A stretch of 38,022 bases of DNA from Desulfobacca acetoxidans. Lineage in GTDB: Bacteria; Desulfobacterota; Desulfobaccia; Desulfobaccales; 0-14-0-80-60-11. Below the pieces are notes generated by a model. That model saw only the letters and a program-made list of their open reading frames with translations, was not told the DNA's origin and ran no database searches. The stretch covers positions 1-38,022 of the forward strand of contig DZCR01000008.1 in the NCBI GenBank assembly GCA_022736495.1. Reading direction: 5' to 3'. Both the position numbers and the translations under genes were made by a program. Shown piece after piece: positions 8,676 through 15,916 of this stretch (positions are counted from its first letter, which is position 1; the number at the start of each line of letters is the position of its first letter).

Positions 8676-10753
8676 GACGGCGTCTCCTCCAGGGCCATGA
8701 TGGCCAGGGCGTTGATGATGCTGGCCGCCACCGCGGAGCCGCCTTTGGGTCCCAGGGCGGTAATGTAAGGGCAATCCTGGCGGGCCAGGGCAACCTTGGA
8801 TTCGGCAGCATTGACAAAACCCACCGGCACTCCCACCACCAGGGCCGGCCGCGGGGCGCCGTCCGCCAGCAACTCCAGCAGACGCAGCAGGGCGGTGGGG
8901 GCGTTGCCGATGGCCACGATGCCTCCGGCCAGACTCGGCAAACTCCGCTCCAGGGCCACCGCGGCCCGGGTGGTGCCGCGGCGCTGCGCCTCTGTCGCCA
9001 CTTCCGGGTCGTCCATGAGACAGAAGGCCTCCGCCCCCAGGCGGCCCAGACGTCCGGTGGAGATGCCCGCCAGGAGCATGCGGGTGTCAGTGGCCACCGG
9101 ATTGCCCCGTTTCAAGGCCTCCACCCCGGCGGCGATGGCCTGGGGATGGATCCGGGCCGAGATGAGGTACTCGGGGTCTGCGGTGGTGTGGATCATGCGC
9201 CGGACCACGAACCAGACCTCGGGGGGCAGGTGGTGGGGTCCCACCTGGGCTTCGATGCGGCGGAAACTCTCGGCCTCGATCTCCGCGGGGAGACGGGGTT
9301 GCCAATCCATGTTTTCTCCTCTTTGAAGCAGTTTTTGAGGGGAGGACCGGGGGATGACAAATCCCCCACCCTCCCTCAAACTATCTTTAAACCTCCGGCA
9401 GCTTGCCACCAGGTTGCGGGCCACCTCGGGATTGCTGCCGAAGTGGAGGTGGACATAGCTGGCCAGGACGTTGTGTTCGCAGTAGCCCTCCGCCACAGTC
9501 TTGCCACCTTTCCGGGACGCGAGGCGGTAGAGGCGGGGTACGCCGGTGGGCTCGCCTACCATTTCGGAGTAATGAAACTCATGCCCACGAATCGTAGTCC
9601 CTGCCGAGCCCAGCAGACCGGCGGCCGCCATGGTCACCTCCCGGTAGCCCAATGCCTTGAGCCGGGGGAGCATCCGCACCGTGAAGGGAAAGACCCCTGC
9701 CATGGGGTGGGCCTGGCCCTCCAGGTCAAGAATTCCCTTGGCCAGATACATGAGCCCCCCGCATTCGGCGTAGATGGGGAGCCCGGCCGCGGCACGTTCT
9801 CTTATAGCCTTTCGCATATCTGAATTAGCGGCTAACTGTGCGGCGTAAAGCTCCGGGTAGCCCCCGCCCAGATAGATGCCATGCAGGCCAGTGGGCAATT
9901 CCCGGTCTTCCAGAGGGGAGAAGGGCACCAGTTCCGCCCCTGAGTCCGCCAGCAACTCCAGGTTTTCGGGGTAGTAGAAGCAAAAGGCCCGGTCCCGGGC
10001 GATCCCTAAACGCACCGTGGGCGGGGTGGCCTCCGGGGCAGGTTCCTCCGGCAGCGTCAGCCGCGGCAAGGCCTCAAGTAGCCCGTTCAGGTCCAGGTGG
10101 GCCTCCAACCAATCCGCCAGGTGATTAAGATACTCTTCTCCTAACGGGTGATCCTCGGTGGTGGTCAGGCCCAGGTGCCGCTCGGGGATGGCCAGTTCCT
10201 GATCCCGGGGCAGCCCCCCAAAGCAGCACACGCCCTTTAACGACGACAGGGCCTGTTGTAAATAATCCAGATGGGTCGCACTGCCGATGCGGTTAAAGAT
10301 CACCCCCGCCAGGGTGAGGTCCGGATCGAAGTCGGCGAACCCGTGGACCAGGGCGGCGGCGCTCCGGGCCAGGGCGCGGGCATCCACCACCAGCAGGACC
10401 GGCAGTCCCAGCCACTTGGCCATCTGGGCCGTGGATCCGGCCTCGCTTAACCCGTCATAGCCGTCGAATAGCCCCATGACCCCTTCCACCACCGCCACGT
10501 CGGCATTTTGGGCCTGGTGGCGAAACAGGGCGAGGTTGGCCTCCCGGGTCAACATCCAGCCGTCCAGGTTCCGGGAAAGCCTTCCTGCAGCCCGGGTGTG
10601 GTGGCCGGGGTCGATGAAATCCGGCCCCACCTTGAAGGGCTGCACTACCAAACCCCGCCGGTGCAGGGCCGCGAGAATGCCCAGGGTGACGGAGGTCTTC
10701 CCCACCCCGCTCTGAGTCCCGGCAATCACCAGCCCGCGCGTTTGGTTCGGCAT
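8672..10753 (-). CDS. cbiA-cbiC: CbiA-CbiC open frame: cobyrinate a,c-diamide synthase joined to cobalt-precorrin-8 methylmutase
   Basis: A 693-codon frame. Residues about 1-455 are CbiA: P-loop AGTQSGVGKTSV, PFKVGPDFIDPGHH, and the amidotransferase Cys in PIYAECGGLMYLA. It amidates the a and c acetates. Residues about 482-693 are CbiC: MDWQPRLPAEIEAESFRRIE, then VVRRMIHTTADPEY with the expected catalytic His. It moves the methyl from C11 to C12. The two are linked only by about 25 residues that translate a G/C-rich hairpin (9335-9379). An internal ATG at 9310 has a strong AGAGGAG site, so CbiC may also be made alone. The start is ATG at 10753. Confidence 0.92.
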   Translation of the reverse strand: MPNQTRGLVIAGTQSGVGKTSVTLGILAALHRRGLVVQPFKVGPDFIDPGHHTRAAGRLSRNLDGWMLTREANLALFRHQAQNADVAVVEGVMGLFDGYDGLSEAGSTAQMAKWLGLPVLLVVDARALARSAAALVHGFADFDPDLTLAGVIFNRIGSATHLDYLQQALSSLKGVCCFGGLPRDQELAIPERHLGLTTTEDHPLGEEYLNHLADWLEAHLDLNGLLEALPRLTLPEEPAPEATPPTVRLGIARDRAFCFYYPENLELLADSGAELVPFSPLEDRELPTGLHGIYLGGGYPELYAAQLAANSDMRKAIRERAAAGLPIYAECGGLMYLAKGILDLEGQAHPMAGVFPFTVRMLPRLKALGYREVTMAAAGLLGSAGTTIRGHEFHYSEMVGEPTGVPRLYRLASRKGGKTVAEGYCEHNVLASYVHLHFGSNPEVARNLVASCRRFKDSLREGGGFVIPRSSPQKLLQRGENMDWQPRLPAEIEAESFRRIEAQVGPHHLPPEVWFVVRRMIHTTADPEYLISARIHPQAIAAGVEALKRGNPVATDTRMLLAGISTGRLGRLGAEAFCLMDDPEVATEAQRRGTTRAAVALERSLPSLAGGIVAIGNAPTALLRLLELLADGAPRPALVVGVPVGFVNAAESKVALARQDCPYITALGPKGGSAVAASIINALAIMALEETPS
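9304..9323 (-). promoter_or_regulatory. Internal ribosome-binding site and start for cbiC
   Basis: AGAGGAG lies 5 bases before the ATG at 9310 inside the cbiA-cbiC frame. CbiC homology begins exactly at this ATG (MDWQPRLPA). This indicates cbiC was, and probably still is, independently initiated (8672-9310, 212 aa). Confidence 0.7.
9335..9379. repeat. G/C-rich hairpin repeat inside the cbiA-cbiC frame
   Basis: Arms 9335-9355 (TTGAGGGGAGGACCGGGGGAT) and 9361-9379 (ATCCCCCACCCTCCCTCAA) pair around a five-base loop, with a 2-base difference in arm length. It resembles the hairpin at 10775-10819 in the btuF-cbiA gap. It contains no stop in the cbiA frame. Confidence 0.75.
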
Positions 10754-10907
10754 AAGTAATCTCTGTGAGATTTTCTGAGGAAGGGGGCCAGGGGCGAGCG
10801 CCCCTGTCTCCTCCCTCAGACTCCCACCCCCAACCCCTTAAAGGAGGTTGGGAAGGGAAAATTAATAATATTGTTTGTGGCCACAGGCCTCAAATGGATT
10901 CACTTAA
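10754..10907. repeat. btuF-cbiA gap with two hairpin repeats
   Basis: This 154-bp gap holds a long imperfect palindrome (10775-10819; perfect inner arms AGGGGCG/CGCCCCT, outer CTGAGGA/TCCCTCAG) and a second hairpin (10830-10851, CCAACC/GGTTGG). No T-run follows on the minus strand, so transcription from the riboswitch promoter may continue from btuF into cbiA. I see no clear independent promoter. Confidence 0.6.
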
Positions 10908-11954
10908 CTAATGGCTTGGGTGTCCGTCGTTTTTTCTGACCCCTGTCCCCTGCTTTTCCCACGCCTCCGGGTGGAGAAACCGGGATAGTTCCGCCACTGC
11001 CTCCGCCGACCGCGGCCCCGGCCGGGAGTAGAGGCTCTCACTCACCACCAGCACCCGGTGGGCTTTCACCGCCTTAAGTTCCTGAAAATAGGGCCGGGTG
11101 TAAATATTGTCGGGGCTGCGGTTCATGGGTCCTTTCTGGATGATATAGACGTCCGGGTTGGCCTGCATAAGGGCTTCCAGGCTGTACAGGGTTAGTTTTT
11201 GGGGACTGGCGACCAGGTTGGCACCCCCGGCGCGGGTGATAATATCATTCACCAGGGAGCCCTGCCCTGCGGCCAACAGATTGAGTTCCCGCACTTCGAA
11301 AAAGACCCGGGGCTTGGGGCGTCCGGCCACCCGCTGGGCCACATCCGCCAGTTTGGCCTGCATGGACCGGTTTAGGGCCGCGGCAGCCTCCGTTTGGCCG
11401 CTCAGGGTCCCCAGCCGGGTAATGGTGCTGAACAGGCTGGCAAAATCATGGGGCGCAAACATGGCCACCGGCACGTGGGCCGCCTCCAGCCTTTTCAAGG
11501 CCGGTATGCCCTTGGCAACTCCCCCCTGCACCACCAAGTCGGGCTTTAAGGCCAGGATCATTTCTACGTTGGGCTGGAGATGGGTGCCCACAGTGGGGAT
11601 CCCCTTGATGGTTTCGTCTCCCTGGGTGCGGGCCACGATGCGGTTACCCACCCCCAGGGCGCTCAAGATTTCCGTCAAACCGCCGTAGAGGGAAATGATC
11701 CGCTGGGGCGGGGCGGCCAGGGATACGGTGGCGCCCTGGTCATCCGTAATCTCGGCGGCGCGAAGGTTCGGAGGCACACAAAGGAAGAACATCATCACCA
11801 AGCCGAAGAAAAAGAGCGCAGTCTTACGCCTTAATTTCCCTCCCCCTTGATGGGGGAAGGTTAGGGAGGGGGTGATCCGTTTCCCCCTCCCCCCAACCCC
11901 CTCCCACCAGTGGAGGGGGAGTTTGGCTGGACGGACAAAGAACTGCTGCTTCAC
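10908..11954 (-). CDS. btuF: Periplasmic corrinoid-binding protein of an ABC transporter (BtuF-like)
   Basis: A 348-aa protein of the BtuF/FecB family: ITDDQGATVSLAAPPQRIISLYGGLTEIL at the N-terminus of the mature part, and VEMILALKPDLVV typical of the family. It should deliver a corrinoid to BtuC, although sequence alone cannot exclude a siderophore. The GTG start at 11954 overlaps the btuD stop and has a strong AGAGGTGG site. Residues about 12-40 translate a palindromic repeat. A hydrophobic signal segment (TALFFFGLVMMFFLCV) follows at about 45-60, ending LRAAE. The secretion signal thus has an unusually long leader. Confidence 0.85.
   Translation of the reverse strand: MKQQFFVRPAKLPLHWWEGVGGRGKRITPSLTFPHQGGGKLRRKTALFFFGLVMMFFLCVPPNLRAAEITDDQGATVSLAAPPQRIISLYGGLTEILSALGVGNRIVARTQGDETIKGIPTVGTHLQPNVEMILALKPDLVVQGGVAKGIPALKRLEAAHVPVAMFAPHDFASLFSTITRLGTLSGQTEAAAALNRSMQAKLADVAQRVAGRPKPRVFFEVRELNLLAAGQGSLVNDIITRAGGANLVASPQKLTLYSLEALMQANPDVYIIQKGPMNRSPDNIYTRPYFQELKAVKAHRVLVVSESLYSRPGPRSAEAVAELSRFLHPEAWEKQGTGVRKNDGHPSH
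11836..11921. repeat. Palindromic G/C-rich repeat within the btuF 5' coding region
   Basis: Two adjacent hairpins: CCCTCCCCC-TTGAT-GGGGGAAGG (11838-11860), and a second between about 11883 and 11920 with C-rich and G-rich arms. The first matches the repeat at 20266-20288. The whole element is in frame in btuF and encodes about 29 residues rich in Gly, Arg, Trp and Pro. Confidence 0.7.
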
Positions 11955-12772
11955 AAGGCCACCTCTCGCCCTTCTTCAGCCTCCCCCACGGTTTCCGGCG
12001 ACAAGGGCAGCATTACCGCGTAGGGGCGCTGATGGCCGGGGTGCCACACGACCTCCATGGGTGTTTCGTAAACCTGCGCCAGGATCTCCGGAGTGAACAC
12101 CTGGTCCGTGGGGCCGTCCACGACGATCTTGCCCTCCTTGATGAACATGAGGCGCTGGCAATAGAGGGCCGCCAGATTCAGGTCGTGCATGGCGCAGAGC
12201 ACTGTGAGGCCCCTGGTCTCGCTCAAGTATTTGAGAATCTCAAAAATCTCCAGCTTTTTGCGCACGTCCAAAGACGAGGTGGCCTCATCCAGGAGCAGGA
12301 TTTCCGGGTCCTGGGCCAGGGCCCGGGCGGTCACCACCCGCTGGCATTCCCCGCCGGAGACCTCGGTGATGGTGCGTTCCTTGAGGTGCATCGTGGTGGT
12401 CCGGCGCATGGACTGGAGGGCCAGGACCAGGTCCGCGTCGGTCAGGGTCCCCAGGCGGCGCCGATGGGGATAGCGCCCCATGAGCACGATCTCCAGACAG
12501 CTAAACGGGAAGCGCACGTCGGTGCTTTGGGGCACCACCGCCAGAATTTGGGCTCGCAGGCGGCTGGGCAGACCGCCTAAGGCCTCAGACTTGATGACAA
12601 TGCGCCCGTGGAGCGGCTTAAGCAGGCCCGAAAGGGCGTGCAGCAGGGTGGATTTGCCGCTGCCGTTGGGGCCCAAAATGCCCACAAACTCACCCCGGTT
12701 CACCTGGAAATGTAGACCCTTAAGGACCAGACGGTCCTCGTAGCCCAAATCCAGCGCCTCAACCCGAATCAC
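11951..12772 (-). CDS. btuD: ABC transporter ATP-binding protein (BtuD/FecE-like)
   Basis: About 273 aa. Walker A is GPNGSGKST, the Q-loop region VVPQSTDVRF, the ABC signature EVSGGECQRV, Walker B EILLLDEATSSLD and the H-loop AMHDLNLA. It powers import through BtuC. The frame is open back to 13237, but that part is a shadow of btuC. The credible start is one of two GTG codons (12775/12772); 12772 has AGGGGG at better spacing and overlaps the btuC stop. A C-terminal tail of about 40 residues follows the core. Confidence 0.92.
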   Translation of the reverse strand: MIRVEALDLGYEDRLVLKGLHFQVNRGEFVGILGPNGSGKSTLLHALSGLLKPLHGRIVIKSEALGGLPSRLRAQILAVVPQSTDVRFPFSCLEIVLMGRYPHRRRLGTLTDADLVLALQSMRRTTTMHLKERTITEVSGGECQRVVTARALAQDPEILLLDEATSSLDVRKKLEIFEILKYLSETRGLTVLCAMHDLNLAALYCQRLMFIKEGKIVVDGPTDQVFTPEILAQVYETPMEVVWHPGHQRPYAVMLPLSPETVGEAEEGREVAL

Positions 12773-13875
12773 CACATCCCCCTGGAACGCCGGGATTTCA
12801 AGAGATAAAAGAAAAACGGCCCGCCCAAGAGCGCGGTGACAACCCCCACCGGCAGTTCCTGTCCGCTGCTCAGGAGCACCCGGGCCAGGACGTCGGACCA
12901 GATCAAGATCAGGGCGCCGGTCACGGCGGAGAGCGTTAACAGCCGCCCATGGGAAGGGCCGGCCAGCACCCGCACCAGATGGGGCACCACCAGGCCCACA
13001 AAGCCGATGACGCCGGAGACCGACACCGCCCCCGCAGTCAAGAGCGAGGCCCCCACCAGGAGGTGCAGCCGGACCTTGGATACGGCCACCCCCAGGTGGT
13101 GGGATTGCTCTTCCCCCAGGGCCAGGATGTCCAATTCCCGGTGATAGAGAGCGGCCAGAAACAGACCGGCGGCCAGGTAGGGCAAGAGAAACCCCACGTG
13201 AATCCAGCCCCGGCCGGAAAAACTCCCCATGATCCAAAAGACGATGGCCGACAGCGACTCCTCATCCAGGCTCTTGATCAGGCTGATGAGGGCGGAGAGA
13301 AAGGTGCTCACCACGATCCCGGCCAGAATCAGGGTCTCCTTGCGCATGCGGCCACCCTCCCGGGAGAGCACCAGGACTGCGGCCATGGCTCCCAGGGCCC
13401 CCAGCAGGGCTCCCAGCGGCAGGGGGCTCAGGCCCAGAAAACTGCCCCCCACCCCGGCCATGACCAACACCGCCACCCCGAAGGCCGCGCCGGTGGATAC
13501 GCCGATGGTAAAGGGGTCGGCCAGGGGGTTTAAGAGGATTCCTTGAAAGATGACCCCCGCCGCGGCCAAGGCCGCGCCCACCAGCCCCGAGAGCATCACC
13601 CGGGAGAGGCGGATGTCCCAGATAACCACATCCGTGGTACGGTCCACCACGCCAGTGTGAATACCCAACTTCTGCAACGCCACTGCCGCGATGGTTCCCC
13701 AGCCCAGATCCATGCGGCCGACGCCCGTGGCCAGGACCACCGACAGAATCAGTCCCAGGCTCAAAATAATGAGGGCGGCGGCAAAGCGGCGCGTCTCTGC
13801 CTGATGCCGGCTCTTGGCCTCCGTTAGATCCACGGCCCGGTCCAGATCAGACGCCGGGAGGGGAGTCACTTTCAT
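12769..13875 (-). CDS. btuC: Corrinoid ABC transporter permease (BtuC/FecCD family)
   Basis: A 368-aa multi-pass membrane protein. Hydrophobic segments begin at about residue 33 (AALIILSLGLILSVVLATGV) and alternate to the end, as in the ten-helix BtuC fold. Family signatures include DIRLSRVMLSGLVGAALAAAG, GVSTGAAFGVAVLV and GFVGLVVPHLVR. It forms the channel partner of BtuD and BtuF. It is the first gene after the cobalamin riboswitch, which supports a corrinoid rather than iron substrate. Confidence 0.92.
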   Translation of the reverse strand: MKVTPLPASDLDRAVDLTEAKSRHQAETRRFAAALIILSLGLILSVVLATGVGRMDLGWGTIAAVALQKLGIHTGVVDRTTDVVIWDIRLSRVMLSGLVGAALAAAGVIFQGILLNPLADPFTIGVSTGAAFGVAVLVMAGVGGSFLGLSPLPLGALLGALGAMAAVLVLSREGGRMRKETLILAGIVVSTFLSALISLIKSLDEESLSAIVFWIMGSFSGRGWIHVGFLLPYLAAGLFLAALYHRELDILALGEEQSHHLGVAVSKVRLHLLVGASLLTAGAVSVSGVIGFVGLVVPHLVRVLAGPSHGRLLTLSAVTGALILIWSDVLARVLLSSGQELPVGVVTALLGGPFFFYLLKSRRSRGMW

Positions 13876-13941
13876 GTTCTCAAGCTCTTCAGCGCCTCAT
13901 CCGGGTGATTCGGGGGAGGCTGGCCTCCCCGGGACCAGACG

Positions 13942-13974
13942 AAAAAAATCCTTAAGTCCCAATGGACTTAAGGA
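13942..13974 (-). terminator. Intrinsic terminator of the cobalamin riboswitch
   Basis: On the minus strand TCCTTAAGTCC, a short ATTG loop and GGACTTAAGGA are followed by seven Ts (13948-13942). It lies between the B12 aptamer and the btuC start, where a riboswitch expression platform belongs. It should stop transcription when cobalamin is bound. Confidence 0.92.
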
Positions 13975-14040
13975 TGCACCCAGCTTCTTATCCTTAGTGA
14001 GTAAGCCGCTTGTCCAGAACGGCCTCTGGTGCCTGGGCCT

Positions 14041-14220
14041 TGGTAACGCGCTTGGCTCCAGACCTCCGGGCAGGTCTTCTGGCTCCCGGATTCACCTACT
14101 CCCTGCGCCTTCCCATCCTGCTTCAGCGGAACAGTGGCCTTGTGCAGGTTTCGTCCCCGGTTACAGCGGCGGGACCGCGACGGCTCGGCCGTCTTCCCCA
14201 TTAAACCCCGAAGGGTACCC
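14041..14220 (-). promoter_or_regulatory. Cobalamin (B12) riboswitch aptamer
   Basis: Read on the minus strand, the leader contains the conserved B12 box AGCCAGAAGACCTGCC (14084-14069), preceded by GTGAATCCGGG. Further upstream are GCCACTG, the core segment CCGCCGCTGTAACCGG and TTAATGGGGAAG. Ends GGTA and TACC can pair as P1. This is the arrangement of the AdoCbl/cobalamin riboswitch class. It controls btuC-btuD-btuF and probably the cbi genes downstream by attenuation at the 13942-13974 terminator. The rest of the 13876-14254 leader holds only the expression platform and promoter. Confidence 0.95.
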
Positions 14221-14229
14221 GAATGATTT

Positions 14230-14258
14230 ATTATATAAAGTTACCGGGGCCCTGTCAA
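14230..14258 (-). promoter_or_regulatory. Consensus sigma70 promoter of the cobalamin regulon
   Basis: On the minus strand TTGACA (14258-14253) and TATAAT (14235-14230) are separated by exactly 17 bp. Transcription would begin near 14223, just before the riboswitch P1 stem. The hdrA stop TGA (14257-14255) lies inside the -35 hexamer. Confidence 0.88.
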
Positions 14259-15916
14259 CTGCGGCGGTTTTTCTCGTCATCAGACAGGAGTTCCTTACCA
14301 TGGGCAAGGGCGTCTAACAGGCGGATGACTCGGGCCGCCACCCCGCTCCCCTGGCAGACGGTCTCGGCGATGTCCCGGGGACCGTGGCAGGTGCCCGCCA
14401 GAAAGACTCCCGATACTGTGGATTCCAGGGGATGCAGAATGGGGTGGCGCTCCTGGTAAAAACCCAGCCTATCTTTAGCCGGGGCCTGGTCCACAAAGGG
14501 CAGCGCCTCTTTCGGGGCCTCCAGCCCCACGGCCAGCACCGCCATATCCACCGCCAACTGCTGACGGACGCCCCGTTCCTGGTCCTCAAAGCAGATGACC
14601 GGACGCCCGTCTTCGTCCTCAGCGATGCGGCCCGGCAGCCCCTTGATGAAGCGCACGCCCGCGGCCCGCGCCCGCTGGTAGAGCTCTTCGAAGCCTTTGC
14701 CGGAGGTGCGGATGTCGTTGTAAAAGATGGTGACCTCGGCCTCCGGCTCATGTTCCAGGGCCAACATAGCCTCCTTGATGGACGCGGTACAGCAGTAACC
14801 CGAGCAGTACGGCAAAAACCGCCGGTCCCGGGACCCTACGCACTGGATAAAGGCCAGGCGTTTAACCGGCTCGCCCCCGGGTGTCACCAGGCTCCCCTGG
14901 GTGGGGCCGGTGGCGCAGACGATGCGCTCGAACTCCAGGTTGGTCACCACTCCAGGGATGCGGCCATAACCATATTCGCTCTTGATGCCGGGGTCAAAGG
15001 GCAGGGCCCCGGTGGCCAACACGATGGCCCCTACCGTCAGGCGGCGCTGGCTGGGATGATGGAGGAGATTAATGGCCTGGTGTTCGCAGGCCTGGACGCA
15101 CATCTGGCAGTCGATGCAATAATCTTTTTCAATGGTGGCCCTGAGCGGCACCGCCTGGGCGAAAATAATGCGGATGCATTTCCGGGGCTTGAGGCCCAGG
15201 TTCCAGCGGCTGGGCACGATTACCGGGCAGACATTGGTACAGGTCCCGCACCCGACGCATTTGCTCATATTCACGTAGCGGGGCCGGAGGGTGACTTCCA
15301 CCTCAAACCCACCGGCGCCTCCCGCAATGCGGTTGAGGGTGGCATAGGTGAGCATTTCGATGTTGGGATGGGCCGCCACCTCCACCAGTTTTGGCCCCAG
15401 GATGCAGATGGAGCAGTCCAGGGTGGGGAAGGTCTTGTCCAGTTGGGCCATGGTGCCGCCGATGGAGAGCGAGGACTCGGCCAGATAGACCTTGAAGCCT
15501 GCATTGGCCAAATCCAGGGCGGCCTGGCAGCCTCCCACGCCGCCGCCCACCACCAGCACTTCCCGAGCAACTGGGCCCCTGGAAATTTCCGGTTGCTCCG
15601 GTGTTTGCAGAGCCAGGGTCAGGGCCCCCACCGCGGACTCCAGGTCGCCGCAGGAGCGCACATCCACCACCGGCAACAGTGCTTTACCGGCCACTCCCTG
15701 GAAAAAACCGGCGTGGATTTCCGGACCGCAGGCTGCCACCAGATAAGGCTTACCCTTCGTGGATGCGAGTTTCCGTAGCTGCGCCAGACCGTCGGGGGAG
15801 CAGAGAGGTGCCGTCAGTTCGGCCTTGACCCCCAACTGCTGCAGTCGGCCCGCCAGGTCCCGGCCAGCAAAGGACAGATCGGGGCAGGCGCACAGGAGAA
15901 TTTTACGTGGGGTCAT
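14255..15916 (-). CDS. hdrA: HdrA-like flavin/iron-sulfur protein (short form)
   Basis: A 553-aa HdrA homologue. The FAD Rossmann motif is VLVVGGGVGGCQAALDLANAG (about 122-142). An HdrA cysteine segment follows (LDCSICILGPKLVEVA), then an inserted two-cluster ferredoxin (CVGCGTCTNVCPV and CIDCQMCVQACEH) and the flavin-domain signature CVGSRDRRFLPYCSGYCC. It ends after GVFLAGTCHGPRDIAET, with no C-terminal ferredoxin. The N-terminal 100 residues resemble the HdrA leading domain, but CHCG is replaced by CACP. QmoA is another short HdrA, so relatedness to it is possible. It overlaps the preceding HdrA-MvhD gene by 14 bp and is the last gene of the Hdr locus. Confidence 0.85.
   Translation of the reverse strand: MTPRKILLCACPDLSFAGRDLAGRLQQLGVKAELTAPLCSPDGLAQLRKLASTKGKPYLVAACGPEIHAGFFQGVAGKALLPVVDVRSCGDLESAVGALTLALQTPEQPEISRGPVAREVLVVGGGVGGCQAALDLANAGFKVYLAESSLSIGGTMAQLDKTFPTLDCSICILGPKLVEVAAHPNIEMLTYATLNRIAGGAGGFEVEVTLRPRYVNMSKCVGCGTCTNVCPVIVPSRWNLGLKPRKCIRIIFAQAVPLRATIEKDYCIDCQMCVQACEHQAINLLHHPSQRRLTVGAIVLATGALPFDPGIKSEYGYGRIPGVVTNLEFERIVCATGPTQGSLVTPGGEPVKRLAFIQCVGSRDRRFLPYCSGYCCTASIKEAMLALEHEPEAEVTIFYNDIRTSGKGFEELYQRARAAGVRFIKGLPGRIAEDEDGRPVICFEDQERGVRQQLAVDMAVLAVGLEAPKEALPFVDQAPAKDRLGFYQERHPILHPLESTVSGVFLAGTCHGPRDIAETVCQGSGVAARVIRLLDALAHGKELLSDDEKNRRS

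Noticed and set aside
10775..10819. Hairpin as a terminator between btuF and cbiA
   Set aside because: No T-run on the minus strand; it resembles the other dispersed hairpin repeats.
12776..13237. N-terminal extension of btuD
   Set aside because: It is the btuC gene read in another frame (Gly/Pro/Arg-rich); the ATPase starts at the GTG pair 12775/12772.
14384..15778. A 464-codon open frame on the plus strand opposite hdrA
   Set aside because: It is an antisense shadow in GC-rich sequence: low-complexity His/Gly/Gln-rich product with no family motif, wholly opposite a convincing HdrA.
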